Shown here one piece after another: positions 26,872-35,262 of a stretch of DNA of 64,000 bases; within the stretch, counting starts at the first letter, position 1; each line of letters begins with the position of its first letter. The DNA is from Arthrobacter_B citreus. Its GTDB lineage: Bacteria; Actinomycetota; Actinomycetes; Actinomycetales; Micrococcaceae. Below the pieces are notes generated by a model, which saw only the letters and a program-made list of their open reading frames with translations, was not told where the DNA came from and did no database searches. The stretch lies in assembly GCF_042429235.1 (NCBI RefSeq), contig NZ_JBHMBA010000008.1; one strand, 5' to 3'. The position numbers and the translations under genes are program-made.

Positions 26872-28182
26872 TTGCTTAGCGCTATTGGCCGGGCTTTCCG
26901 GACGCCAGACCTGCGACGCAAGCTGTTGTTTACGCTGGGAATCATCACTATCTTCCGCATGGGTGCTTTTATCCCGGCCCCGGGTGTTGACTACGGCAAT
27001 GTGCAGCAGTGCTTAGCTCTGGGAGCCACTTCGGGTGGCCTCTACGAATTCGTTAACCTTTTTAGCGGCGGCGCCCTGCTGCAGGTCTCCATCTTTGCCC
27101 TGGGCATCATGCCGTACATCACCGCCAGCATCATCGTTCAGCTGCTGCGCGTCGTGATTCCCCACTTCCAGGCACTCTACGAGGAAGGCGCACAGGGCCA
27201 GTCCAAGCTGACGCAGTACACGCGTTACCTGACCATCGCCCTTGGCCTGCTCAACGCCACCACCGTCGTCTCGCTGGCCCGCACCGGCGCGCTGTTCAAC
27301 AACATGTGCTCCGTGCCGATCATCCCTGACGACAACATCATCACGATCCTGCTGCTGATCATCACCCTGACCGCCGGCACCGGCCTCATCATGTGGATGG
27401 GTGAGCTGGTCACCGAAAAGGGTGTCGGCAACGGCATGTCCCTGCTGATTTTCACCTCCATCGCCGCAGGTTTCCCCAGCTCGCTCGGCGCTATCCTCAG
27501 CGCCCAGGGCTGGACGGTCTTCCTCGCCGTGATCGGTATCGGCGTCCTGGTGGTTGCCCTCGTGATCTTCGTGGAGCAGTCGCAGCGGCGCATTCCGGTG
27601 CAGTACGCCAAGCGCATGGTGGGACGCCGGACCGTCGGCGGCACCAACACGTACATCCCGATCAAGGTGAACATGGCCGGGGTCATCCCCGTCATCTTCG
27701 CGTCGTCGATGCTGTACCTGCCGTCGCTGATCGCGCAGTTCAACACCCCCGCGAACGGAAATCCGCCGGAGTGGGTCGTCTGGATCAACAACTACCTCAC
27801 CAGCGGAGACCACCCGTTCTACATGGCGGTCTACTTCCTGCTGATCGTGTTCTTCACGTACTTCTATGTGTCGATCACGTTCAACCCGGAGGAAGTCTCC
27901 GAGAACATGAAGAAGTACGGCGGCTTCATTCCCGGCATCCGTGCCGGCCGCCCCACCGCCGAATACCTGCAGTACGTGCTTTCCCGCATTACCCTGCCCG
28001 GCGCCCTCTACCTGGGCTTTGTCGCCCTCATTCCGTTGATCGCTCTGGTGCTGGTCGGAGCGAACGCGAACTTCCCGTTCGGCGGAACCTCGATCCTCAT
28101 CATGGTTGGTGTGGGACTCGAAACAGTCAAACAGATTGATGCACAACTGCAGCAACGTCACTACGAAGGGTTATTGCGATGA
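26872..28182 (+). CDS. secY: preprotein translocase subunit SecY
   Basis: Central channel of the Sec protein-export machinery in the cytoplasmic membrane, working with SecE, SecG and SecA. It has 436 residues with ten predicted transmembrane helices. The start is TTG at 26872, four bases after AGGAGG; the next in-frame ATG is 87 bases further and would remove the first helix. Conserved segments include FTLGIITIFRMGAFIPAPGV, GIMPYITASIIVQLL and the cytoplasmic loop QSQRRIPVQYAKRMVG. The stop codon overlaps the adk start in ATGA. Confidence 0.97.
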   Translation: MLSAIGRAFRTPDLRRKLLFTLGIITIFRMGAFIPAPGVDYGNVQQCLALGATSGGLYEFVNLFSGGALLQVSIFALGIMPYITASIIVQLLRVVIPHFQALYEEGAQGQSKLTQYTRYLTIALGLLNATTVVSLARTGALFNNMCSVPIIPDDNIITILLLIITLTAGTGLIMWMGELVTEKGVGNGMSLLIFTSIAAGFPSSLGAILSAQGWTVFLAVIGIGVLVVALVIFVEQSQRRIPVQYAKRMVGRRTVGGTNTYIPIKVNMAGVIPVIFASSMLYLPSLIAQFNTPANGNPPEWVVWINNYLTSGDHPFYMAVYFLLIVFFTYFYVSITFNPEEVSENMKKYGGFIPGIRAGRPTAEYLQYVLSRITLPGALYLGFVALIPLIALVLVGANANFPFGGTSILIMVGVGLETVKQIDAQLQQRHYEGLLR

Positions 28183-28751
28183 CAAGAATGCTCATTATCG
28201 GGCCTCCCGGCGCCGGTAAAGGTACACAGGCCGCCCGAATCTCGGACCGGCTTGGCGTCACTGCAATATCCACCGGCGACATCTTCCGCGCGAACGTCAA
28301 GAACCAGACGCCGCTCGGGCTGGAAGCCAAGAAGTACATCGATGCCGGAAACTTTGTTCCGGACAGCGTCACCAATGACATGGTCCGGGCGCGGCTGCTG
28401 GAAGACGACGTCGCTGAAGGTTTCCTCCTGGACGGTTACCCGCGCACCGCAGCGCAGGTGGAGGAACTCGATGACATTCTGGCCAGCAAGGGCCAGAAGC
28501 TCGACGTCGTGCTCCAGCTGACGGCGGACGACGAGGAACTCGTCCAGCGCCTGCTGAAGCGCGCCGAGATCGAAGGACGCGCCGACGACAACGAGGACGT
28601 CATCCGCCACCGCCTGGACCTGTACAAGGCCCAGACAGCCGACGTCGTCGCCAGCTATGACAGCCGCGGCATCGTGGCGCGCGTGGACGGGCTGGGCGGC
28701 ATCGATGATGTCACCGAGCGCGTCATGGAAGTCCTCAAGGATATTAGCTAA
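28179..28751 (+). CDS. adk: adenylate kinase
   Basis: Converts ATP plus AMP to two ADP. The 190-residue chain is the short form, as it lacks the extended zinc-type lid. The P loop GPPGAGKGT is at residues 8-16, followed by the AMP-binding ISTGDIFRAN and the FLLDGYPRTAAQ motif. The lid region is brief (RAEIEGRADDNEDV). It overlaps secY by four bases and precedes map by 15, the classical secY-adk-map order of Gram-positive bacteria. Confidence 0.98.
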   Translation: MTRMLIIGPPGAGKGTQAARISDRLGVTAISTGDIFRANVKNQTPLGLEAKKYIDAGNFVPDSVTNDMVRARLLEDDVAEGFLLDGYPRTAAQVEELDDILASKGQKLDVVLQLTADDEELVQRLLKRAEIEGRADDNEDVIRHRLDLYKAQTADVVASYDSRGIVARVDGLGGIDDVTERVMEVLKDIS

Positions 28752-28766
28752 AGAGTTAGAAGAGAT

Positions 28767-29597
28767 ATGTTCGGCCAGCCCAGGATTGAATACAAAACCA
28801 ATGCGCAGATGCGCACCATGCGCGAGGCCGGCCTCGTGCTGATCCGGGCACTGGATGCGGCAGTGGAGTCCGCGGTGGTGGGGGCAACCACCGCGGACAT
28901 CGATGCAGTCTTTGCCGGGGTGCTCAAGGAGGCGGGGGCAACCTCGAACTTCCTCGGCTACCACGGATACCCGGCAACGGTCTGCGTGTCGGTCAATGAG
29001 GAAGTTGTCCACGGCATCCCGGGGGAGAGGATCCTCAAGGACGGGGACATTCTCTCCATCGACGGCGGTGCCGTGGTCAACGGATGGCATTCCGACTCCG
29101 CGCGGACCGTGATCGTCGGCACCGCGGACCCTGAGGACCAGCGCCTGTCCGACGTCACCGAACAGGCCATGTGGCACGGAATAGCGGCCGCCGCCAAGGG
29201 CCGCTTTGTCGGTGACATCGGTGCCGCCATTGACGACTACGTCTCAGGGGTCCCGGGCAAGCCGCTCGGAATTCTGGAAGACTACGTCGGCCACGGCATC
29301 GGAACCCAGATGCACCAGGCACCCGACGTCCTCAACTACCGGACTTCGCACAACGGGCCCAAGCTGCGGCCGGGACTGTGCCTGGCCATCGAGCCAATGC
29401 TGGTGCGGGGCAAGATCGAGACGGTGACCCTGGACGATGACTGGACGGTTGTCACCACTGACGGCTCCAGGGCTTCGCAATGGGAACACTCGGTCGCTGT
29501 CCATGAGAAGGGCATTTGGGTCCTCACTTCGCCCGACGGCGGAGCATCGCGGCTGGCGCCGCTTGGCGTAACCCCGGTGCCGATCCCCGAAGACTGA
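28767..29597 (+). CDS. map: methionine aminopeptidase, type I
   Basis: Removes N-terminal methionine from nascent proteins. It has 276 residues with the M24 pita-bread fold. The five metal ligands are visible: Asp99, Asp110, His176, Glu209 and Glu240, in the contexts SIDGGAVV, HSDSART, GHGIGTQMH, AIEPML and WEHSVAV. The ATG follows AGAAGAGAT at suitable spacing. It is the third gene of secY-adk-map. No N-terminal zinc-finger extension is present. Confidence 0.97.
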   Translation: MFGQPRIEYKTNAQMRTMREAGLVLIRALDAAVESAVVGATTADIDAVFAGVLKEAGATSNFLGYHGYPATVCVSVNEEVVHGIPGERILKDGDILSIDGGAVVNGWHSDSARTVIVGTADPEDQRLSDVTEQAMWHGIAAAAKGRFVGDIGAAIDDYVSGVPGKPLGILEDYVGHGIGTQMHQAPDVLNYRTSHNGPKLRPGLCLAIEPMLVRGKIETVTLDDDWTVVTTDGSRASQWEHSVAVHEKGIWVLTSPDGGASRLAPLGVTPVPIPED

Positions 29598-29647
29598 CCC
29601 GACGGATCCGGATCGGACCGCCGCCCCCGCCGGGGGAGCGGACCGAT

Positions 29648-29676
29648 TTAACTTATCCGGGCCTGTCGAGTAGAGT
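29648..29676 (+). promoter_or_regulatory. promoter of the infA-rpmJ region
   Basis: TTAACT at 29648-29653 and TAGAGT at 29671-29676 are separated by 17 bases, the best two-box promoter match in the window. The leader to infA would be about 150 nt. No gene was found in 29598-29831. Confidence 0.6.
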
Positions 29677-29831
29677 TATCTGTTGGTTGTCTCTACATTC
29701 GTGCCCTTTTCCAAGCATGTGCGCCGTGTCAAAACGGCTACGGCGCGGTGGATGCGCAGGAAGCGCCAGGGAGAACCAAAGACATAAACCGTCCTTCGTG
29801 CATACGGGGGACACAGACGTTAGCGGAGGAT

Positions 29832-30053
29832 ATGGCCAAGAAAGACGGCGTCATTGAGATTGAGGGCTCGGTCAACGAAGCCCTGCCCAACGCGATGTTC
29901 CGCGTTGAGCTGGCCAACGGCCACATTGTGCTCGCACACATCTCGGGAAAGATGCGTCAACACTACATTCGCATCCTCCCCGGAGACCGCGTTGTGGTGG
30001 AACTTAGCCCGTACGACCTCACTCGGGGCCGTATCGTCTACCGCTACAAGTAA
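29832..30053 (+). CDS. infA: translation initiation factor IF-1
   Basis: OB-fold factor that binds the ribosomal A site during initiation. From the ATG at 29832 it has 73 residues, exactly the usual length; upstream in-frame codons are ignored because CGGAGGAT precedes this ATG. The sequence MAKKDGVIEIEGSVNEALPN and the HISGKMRQHYIRILPGDRV segment are diagnostic. In many bacteria infA is the first gene of the alpha operon; here it also sits before rpmJ, rpsM and rpsK. Confidence 0.98.
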   Translation: MAKKDGVIEIEGSVNEALPNAMFRVELANGHIVLAHISGKMRQHYIRILPGDRVVVELSPYDLTRGRIVYRYK

Positions 30054-30139
30054 GAACCGCCGCATAGGCAGTCAGCGTCCCGGACACATGGGGTGCCGGC
30101 TGCATGCGGCCCAACCCTGCAACCACGCAAAGGATAACC

Positions 30140-30253
30140 ATGAAGGTCCAGCCGAGCGTCAAGCAGATCTGCGATAAGTGCAAGGTGATTCGCCGTAACG
30201 GTCGAGTCATGGTGATCTGCGAGAACCCGCGCCACAAGCAGCGCCAGGGCTAA
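30140..30253 (+). CDS. rpmJ: 50S ribosomal protein L36, zinc-binding form
   Basis: A 37-residue protein reading MKVQPSVKQICDKCKVIRR and then NGRVMVICENPRHKQRQG. Cys11, Cys14, Cys27 and His32 make up the zinc ribbon, so this is the zinc-dependent form and not the Cys-free paralogue induced at low zinc. It lies 86 bases after infA with an AAAGGA ribosome site, and is the last assembled protein of the large subunit. Confidence 0.97.
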   Translation: MKVQPSVKQICDKCKVIRRNGRVMVICENPRHKQRQG

Positions 30254-30330
30254 TTTCCTGCTCTCAGGGACAGCCCACGCGTAGTAGTAATTGAATATGG
30301 CAGTACAGCGTTGATACGCGTAACGCACAC

Positions 30331-30350
30331 CCCCGGCCCGGAGGCCGGGG
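30331..30350 (+). other. GC hairpin in the rpmJ-rpsM gap
   Basis: A perfect 8 bp stem (30331-30338 with 30343-30350) around a CGGA loop, 60 bases before rpsM. There is no T run. It may be a weak terminator of infA-rpmJ or part of an rpsM leader. Confidence 0.4.
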
Positions 30351-30410
30351 ACCTGGCAACAGGGATGTACTGCTTCAGACCTCCGGTGACACAAAAGGAG
30401 AACCGCCGAT

Positions 30411-30788
30411 ATGGCACGTCTCGCTGGCGTTGACATTCCCCGCGAAAAGCGGGTTGTGATTGCGCTTACTTATATCTACGGCGTGGGTAAGACCCGTGCA
30501 GACCAGACCCTGGCAGAGACCGGCATCAGCCCGGACACTCGCGTCAAGGACCTCACGGATGCTGAGCTCGTTCAGCTGCGTGACTACATCGAGGGCAACT
30601 TCAAGGTTGAGGGTGACCTCCGCCGCGAGGTGGCCGCTGACATCCGCCGCAAGGTCGAAATCGGCAGCTACCAGGGTATCCGCCACCGTCGTGGCATGCC
30701 CGTACACGGCCAGCGCACGAAGACCAACGCTCGTACCCGCAAGGGCCCGAAGCGTACGGTTGCCGGTAAGAAGAAGGCCGCCCGCTAA
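30411..30788 (+). CDS. rpsM: 30S ribosomal protein S13
   Basis: Head protein that forms the intersubunit bridges with L5 and L31 and contacts P-site tRNA. It has 125 residues, beginning MARLAGVDIPREKRVVIALTY and containing GIRHRRGMPVHGQRTKTNAR near the basic tail KGPKRTVAGKKKAAR. The ribosome site AAGGAGAA is well placed. rpsK follows 64 bases later, with a short hairpin (30807-30822) in the gap. Confidence 0.98.
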   Translation: MARLAGVDIPREKRVVIALTYIYGVGKTRADQTLAETGISPDTRVKDLTDAELVQLRDYIEGNFKVEGDLRREVAADIRRKVEIGSYQGIRHRRGMPVHGQRTKTNARTRKGPKRTVAGKKKAAR

Positions 30789-30852
30789 ATAGCGGTGTGA
30801 GGCCAAGGCCCGTCAGCGGGCCACCTAAACCAAACTCTTTGTAGGAGAAGTA

Positions 30853-31254
30853 ATGCCCCCCAAGACTCGTGGAGCGGTCCGCAAACCGCGTCGCAAGGAT
30901 AAGAAGAATATTGCGCTTGGCCAGGCGCATATCAAGAGCACCTTTAACAACACCATCGTGTCCATCACGGATCCGTCCGGTGCTGTTATCTCATGGGCTT
31001 CCGCCGGTGAGGTTGGCTTCAAGGGCTCGCGTAAGTCCACCCCGTTCGCTGCGCAGATGGCTGCTGAAGCCGCTGCAAAGCGCGCCCAGGAACACGGCGT
31101 CCGCAAGGTCGACGTCTTCGTAAAGGGCCCGGGCTCCGGCCGCGAAACCGCCATCCGTTCGCTCCAGGCCACCGGCCTGGAGGTTGGCTCCATTTCGGAT
31201 GTCACCCCGAGCGCGCACAACGGCTGCCGTCCCCCGAAGCGCCGCCGCGTATAA
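30853..31254 (+). CDS. rpsK: 30S ribosomal protein S11
   Basis: Platform protein that shapes the Shine-Dalgarno cleft. It has 133 residues. Landmarks are NIALGQAHIKSTFNNTIVSI, the GFKGSRKSTPFAAQMAAEAA helix and the C-terminal DVTPSAHNGCRPPKRRRV. The ATG follows TAGGAGAAGTA. In E. coli rpsD would come next; here 186 non-coding bases lead straight to rpoA. Confidence 0.98.
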   Translation: MPPKTRGAVRKPRRKDKKNIALGQAHIKSTFNNTIVSITDPSGAVISWASAGEVGFKGSRKSTPFAAQMAAEAAAKRAQEHGVRKVDVFVKGPGSGRETAIRSLQATGLEVGSISDVTPSAHNGCRPPKRRRV

Positions 31255-31284
31255 GCAGCACTTGCGGTACCGGTTTCATCCGGC

Positions 31285-31314
31285 GGGCGGTCCACCCTTC
31301 GGGGCGGGCCGCCC
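31285..31314 (+). other. UUCG-capped hairpin between rpsK and rpoA
   Basis: 31285-31297 pairs with 31302-31314 (13 positions, one wobble, one mismatch) and is closed by TTCG, an unusually stable tetraloop in RNA. There is no T run. It may attenuate rpoA relative to the ribosomal-protein genes or be a processing point. Confidence 0.5.
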
Positions 31315-31440
31315 ATCGGACGCCTCCGGCTCCGGGCACGTGGCTGCTAGCCGTCCAAGACGCCCGCGGAAGACCCGTCGTCGTCGTTTCCACCATTTGT
31401 GTTGCGTCATATAGCGGACGCTCGCTGAAAGGAAATGCAA

Positions 31441-32451
31441 GTGCTCATTGCACAGCGCCCTACCCTCACTGAAGAAGTCGTAGCCGACAACCGCTCGCGG
31501 TTCATCATCGAACCGCTGGAACCCGGTTTCGGCTACACCCTTGGCAACTCCCTTCGCCGTACGCTCCTGTCCTCGATCCCCGGTGCTGCAGTAACCAGCA
31601 TTCGGATCGACGGCGTGCTGCACGAGTTCACCACGGTTCCGGGCGTGAAGGAAGATGTCACCGAGATCATCCTGAACGTCAAGAACCTGTCGGTCTCCTC
31701 CGAGCACGACGAACCCGTTGTCGCCTACCTGCGCAAGCAGGGTCCCGGCGTCGTGACGGCTGCGGACATTGCTCCGCCGGCCGGCGTGGAGTTCCACAAC
31801 CCGGATCTGCACATTGCCACCCTGAATTCGAAGGGCAAGTTCGAACTCGAGCTGACCATCGAACGCGGACGCGGCTACGTTTCTGCCAGCCAGAACAAGT
31901 CCGGTGACCAGGAAATCGGCCGTATTCCGGTCGACTCCATCTACTCACCGGTCCTGAAGGTAACCTTCCGCGTGGAGGCTACCCGTGTTGAACAGCGCAC
32001 CGACTTCGATCGTCTGATCGTTGACGTTGAAACCAAGGATGCCATTGCACCGCGCGACGCCGTCGCCTCTGCCGGCACCACCCTGGTTGAACTGTTTGGC
32101 CTGGCTCGCGAACTGAACAGCGCAGCTGAAGGTATTGAAATCGGACCGAGCCCCACGGATGCCGCACTGGCAGCCGACATGGCCCTGCCGATCGAAGACC
32201 TTGAGCTGACCGTGCGCTCCTACAACTGCCTCAAGCGTGAAGGCATCCACACTGTGGGTGAACTCGTTGCCCGCTCCGAGGCTGACCTGATGGACATTCG
32301 CAACTTCGGTGCAAAGTCCATTGATGAGGTAAAGGCAAAGCTGGTCGAGCTCGGTCTGTCCCTGAAGGATTCCCCTCCCGGATTTGACCTCGCCGCCCGT
32401 GCCGCAGCTATTGAAGAGGACGAGTCCGAATACTCGGACGACGAGCTCTAA
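31441..32451 (+). CDS. rpoA: RNA polymerase alpha subunit
   Basis: Assembly platform of RNA polymerase, with a C-terminal domain for promoter UP elements and activators. The GTG at 31441 is preferred over the ATG at 31435: AAAGGA (31428-31433) is seven bases before the GTG but only one base before the ATG, and GTG gives the family start (M)LIAQRPTLTEEV. That makes 336 residues. Landmarks are LEPGFGYTLGNSLRRTLLSS in the N-terminal domain and the C-terminal-domain helix SYNCLKREGIHTVGEL. The chain ends in an acidic tail. rplQ follows after 65 bases. Confidence 0.96.
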   Translation: MLIAQRPTLTEEVVADNRSRFIIEPLEPGFGYTLGNSLRRTLLSSIPGAAVTSIRIDGVLHEFTTVPGVKEDVTEIILNVKNLSVSSEHDEPVVAYLRKQGPGVVTAADIAPPAGVEFHNPDLHIATLNSKGKFELELTIERGRGYVSASQNKSGDQEIGRIPVDSIYSPVLKVTFRVEATRVEQRTDFDRLIVDVETKDAIAPRDAVASAGTTLVELFGLARELNSAAEGIEIGPSPTDAALAADMALPIEDLELTVRSYNCLKREGIHTVGELVARSEADLMDIRNFGAKSIDEVKAKLVELGLSLKDSPPGFDLAARAAAIEEDESEYSDDEL

Positions 32452-32516
32452 CACACGCAAAATTTTGCCGTCCGGACCTGTTGGTTCCGTGCGGCACCGT
32501 TTGAGGAGAAAATGTA

Positions 32517-33059
32517 ATGCCTACACCCACCAAGGGTAAGCGCCTCGGAGGCAGCCCGGCCCACCAGCGCCTGATGCTGGCGAACCTGGCTGCCCAGCTG
32601 TTCGAGCACAAGCAGATCACCACCACCGTGACCAAGGCCAAGCGCCTTCGTCCTTACGCTGAGCGTCTGATCACGTTCGCAAAGCGCGGAGACCTGTCTT
32701 CACGCCGCCGCGTCCTGAGCCTGATCTCGGACAAGGGTATTGTCCACGAGCTCTTCACCGACATTGCTCCGGCAGTCGAGAAGCGCGACGGCGGCTACAC
32801 CCGCATCACCAAGATCGGCAACCGCAAGGGCGACAACGCTCCCATGGCTGTCATCGAACTGGTTCTCGAGCCCGTCTCGGCGAAGCAGGCCGTTGTGGCC
32901 GAGGCCGAAACCGCAGCAGCCGTGGCTGCTCCGGCACCGGTTGAGGAATCTGCCGATTCCGCTGAATCTGCCGAGTCCGCCGATTCCGCAGAGTCTGCAG
33001 ACTCCGCCGAGTCCGCTGATTCCGCAGACGAAGCAGTGGAGACCGAAGAGAAGAAGTAA
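32517..33059 (+). CDS. rplQ: 50S ribosomal protein L17 with acidic repeat tail
   Basis: Large-subunit protein near the tunnel exit. Residues 1-120 are ordinary L17: MPTPTKGKRLGGSPAHQRLM, LFEHKQITTTVTKAKRLRP and the GGYTRITKIGNRKGDNAPM segment. Residues about 121-180 form a tail, first Ala/Glu/Val-rich and then a run of SADSAE/SAESAD units to residue 172, ending EAVETEEKK. The total of 180 is much longer than the 120-130 of most bacteria. The tail is acidic, unlike the basic tails on most ribosomal proteins. Repeat units share similar codons, suggesting growth by slippage. Confidence 0.96.
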   Translation: MPTPTKGKRLGGSPAHQRLMLANLAAQLFEHKQITTTVTKAKRLRPYAERLITFAKRGDLSSRRRVLSLISDKGIVHELFTDIAPAVEKRDGGYTRITKIGNRKGDNAPMAVIELVLEPVSAKQAVVAEAETAAAVAAPAPVEESADSAESAESADSAESADSAESADSADEAVETEEKK

Positions 33060-33083
33060 TTTTCGCTTCGGCACAGTGTCCCT

Positions 33084-33089
33084 TAATAT
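33084..33089 (+). promoter_or_regulatory. candidate -10 box for truA
   Basis: TAATAT lies seven bases before the truA ATG at 33097, the spacing expected for a leaderless mRNA. No good -35 box is seen. Confidence 0.35.
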
Positions 33090-33096
33090 TGAGGGC

Positions 33097-34038
33097 ATGA
33101 GCATCGAAAGGCCCGCCGCACCAGCAAGGGACGGCGGGCTTTTTCGTGTCCGGATGGACCTGTCCTACGACGGCGCGTCATTTTACGGCTGGGCCGTCCA
33201 GGACGGCCTTCCCACCGTCCAGGGCGCGTTGGAAGCCGCCCTTGAGGTACTGGTGCGGCGGCCGGTCCGGCTGACCGTGGCGGGACGCACCGATTCCGGT
33301 GTGCACGCCCGCGGCCAGGTTGTTCACTTTGACCTCACCGCGGATGAGTGGGCGGGCCTGGCCCGCGGAGCAGCGCTTACTCCCGGGGAGGCCCTGATCC
33401 GCCGCATGCGGGGCATCCTGAATAAGGACCTCACCATGCCCCTGCGCAAGGCGAAGGCTCCCAAACGGGCCATTCACGCCATGGAGGGCGCCATCACGGT
33501 CAGCTCGGCCTCCCTGGCTCCCGAGGGGTTTGACGCGCGCTTCTCCGCCCTGTGGCGCCGGTACAGCTACCGGATTGCGGACCGGAATGCCAGCCGCGAT
33601 CCGCTGGCCCGCACTGTCACCCTGTGGCACGACTATGCCCTCGACGTGCACCGCATGAACCAGGCCGCCGACACCGTTCTTGGCGTTCGGGACTTCCTCT
33701 CCTACTGCAAGCCCCGCACCGGGGCCACCACGGTGCGGGAACTGCAGGAGTTCTCGTTCACCCGCCGGCCCGACGGCGTCATCGAAGCACACCTGCAGGC
33801 GGATGCCTTCTGCCACAACATGGTTCGGTCACTCGTGGGCGGCGCCATCCTGGTCGGAGCAGGTGAGCGGACCCCGGAATGGCTGGGGGAGAGGCTGCAG
33901 GCACGGGTCCGCGATTCGAAGTCCCTCCTGGCCGCGCCCCACCCCCTGATCCTCGAAGAGGTGCGGTATCCAGCCGATGAGCAAATGCAGCAGCGGGCCG
34001 ACAGCACGCGCGCCAAGCGCTCCCCAACCTTCTTTTGA
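33097..34038 (+). CDS. truA: tRNA pseudouridine(38-40) synthase
   Basis: Makes pseudouridine at positions 38-40 of the tRNA anticodon stem. From the ATG at 33097 it has 313 residues. The catalytic Asp66 lies in the diagnostic GRTDSGVHARG; other landmarks are LSYDGASFYGWAVQ and ADAFCHNMVRSLVGG. The frame is open far upstream across rplQ, but that part is a shadow of rplQ. A second ATG at 33154 would drop 19 poorly conserved residues and might be the real start, since a terminator-like hairpin covers 33107-33143. Downstream is the rplM promoter, which overlaps the truA stop codon. Confidence 0.93.
   Translation: MSIERPAAPARDGGLFRVRMDLSYDGASFYGWAVQDGLPTVQGALEAALEVLVRRPVRLTVAGRTDSGVHARGQVVHFDLTADEWAGLARGAALTPGEALIRRMRGILNKDLTMPLRKAKAPKRAIHAMEGAITVSSASLAPEGFDARFSALWRRYSYRIADRNASRDPLARTVTLWHDYALDVHRMNQAADTVLGVRDFLSYCKPRTGATTVRELQEFSFTRRPDGVIEAHLQADAFCHNMVRSLVGGAILVGAGERTPEWLGERLQARVRDSKSLLAAPHPLILEEVRYPADEQMQQRADSTRAKRSPTFF
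33107..33143 (+). terminator. terminator-like hairpin inside the truA 5' end
   Basis: 33107-33118 pairs with 33132-33143 (12 bp, one wobble), with A residues at the 5' base and five T residues at 33140-33144. It has all features of an intrinsic terminator for rplQ, yet lies downstream of the ATG at 33097. Confidence 0.7.
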
Positions 34039-34063
34039 CCTCGACCGGCAAGCAGGCTATTGT
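34035..34063 (+). promoter_or_regulatory. promoter of rplM-rpsI
   Basis: TTGACC at 34035-34040 and TATTGT at 34058-34063 are 17 bases apart. TATAGT at 34065-34070 is an alternative -10 but with too long a spacer. The -35 box overlaps the truA stop codon. The leader to rplM would be about 210 nt and contains a short hairpin at 34114-34130; no gene is present in it. Confidence 0.55.
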
Positions 34064-34280
34064 TTATAGTCGTTGTGCGTGTCCTACCTCGATAGGTCTA
34101 TGCCCACGGGAGCGGCTCGGTTGCAGAGCCACCTGGCCCCGGGGAAATAGCCGAGTACATCAGGACCACTGGTTACATCAGTCCTCACCTGACCATCCGG
34201 TAAACGCATAGAGAAGCTGCGGACCATGTGGCATCCATATGAGCCGCGCCACCTAAGAAGAAGAAACGAAGGCAAAAACC

Positions 34281-34724
34281 GTGCGTACGTACACCCCGAA
34301 GCCCGGCGACATCAACCGCCAGTGGCACGTCATTGACGCCACCGACGTTGTCCTAGGCCGTCTTGCCAGCCAGACCGCAACACTGCTGCGCGGAAAGCAC
34401 AAGCCGACCTTCGCTCCCCACATGGACATGGGCGATTTCGTCATCATCATCAACGCCGAGAAGGTTGCCCTCACCGGCGCCAAGCTCGAACAGAAGCGTG
34501 CCTACCGCCACTCGGGTTACCCGGGCGGTCTGTCCTCCGTCAACTACGCAGAACTGCTGGAGTCGAATCCGGTACGTGCAGTTGAGAAGGCCATCCGCGG
34601 CATGCTGCCCAAGAATTCCCTGGCTGCACAGCAGATCAGCAAGCTCAAGGTCTACCGCGGTGCAGAGCACCCGCATGGAGCCCAGCAGCCCAAGACCTTC
34701 GAAATCACCCAGGTCGCCCAGTAG
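34281..34724 (+). CDS. rplM: 50S ribosomal protein L13
   Basis: Early-assembly 23S rRNA-binding protein, 147 residues from a GTG at 34281. Landmarks are RQWHVIDATDVVLGRLAS, the GKHKPTFAPHMDMGDFVIII segment and the C-terminal LKVYRGAEHPHGAQQPK. In this phylum rplM-rpsI usually forms a separate two-gene operon, as here, with its own promoter and terminator. The long leader may carry an L13-type regulatory structure, which I could not fold reliably by eye. Confidence 0.98.
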   Translation: MRTYTPKPGDINRQWHVIDATDVVLGRLASQTATLLRGKHKPTFAPHMDMGDFVIIINAEKVALTGAKLEQKRAYRHSGYPGGLSSVNYAELLESNPVRAVEKAIRGMLPKNSLAAQQISKLKVYRGAEHPHGAQQPKTFEITQVAQ

Positions 34725-34764
34725 TTCTGGCCCCGCCAACTAAAGAATTAATTCAAGGAGAATC

Positions 34765-35262
34765 GTGGCTCAGAACACTGAAGAGCTCAATGAAACAACC
34801 GAGGAGCTTTCGAGCTACACCTCGGAAACCCCTGACGCAGCAGAAGCAGCTGTCAAGGAACGCCCGGCCCTGACCGTCTCCGGCTCCGCCGTTGGCCGCC
34901 GCAAGCAGGCCATCGCCCGCGTGCGCGTTGTTCCGGGCACCGGCAAGTGGCTGGTAAACGGCCGCGACCTGGCTGCTTACTTCCCGAACAAGCTGCACCA
35001 GCAGGACGTCAACGAGCCGTTCAAGGTCCTCGACCTTGATGGCGCCTACGACGTCATCGCCCGCATCCACGGCGGTGGCCCCTCCGGCCAGGCCGGTGCG
35101 CTGCGTCTTGGTGTTGCCCGCTCGCTGAACGAGATCGACCGCGAGAACAACCGCCCGACGCTGAAGAAGGCCGGCTACCTGACTCGTGACGCCCGCGTCA
35201 TCGAGCGCAAGAAGGCTGGTCTCAAGAAGGCACGCAAGGCACCTCAGTACTCCAAGCGCTAA
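34765..35262 (+). CDS. rpsI: 30S ribosomal protein S9
   Basis: S9 reaches with its C-terminal tail to the P-site tRNA anticodon stem. It has 165 residues from a GTG behind CAAGGAGAA. The core starts at about residue 39 (SGSAVGRRKQAIARVRVVPG) and the universally conserved ending KARKAPQYSKR is intact. An acidic N-terminal extension of about 35 residues (Glu/Thr/Ser/Ala-rich) precedes the core, as in other actinobacteria. The last codons and the stop are partly repeated 83 bases downstream. Confidence 0.98.
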   Translation: MAQNTEELNETTEELSSYTSETPDAAEAAVKERPALTVSGSAVGRRKQAIARVRVVPGTGKWLVNGRDLAAYFPNKLHQQDVNEPFKVLDLDGAYDVIARIHGGGPSGQAGALRLGVARSLNEIDRENNRPTLKKAGYLTRDARVIERKKAGLKKARKAPQYSKR

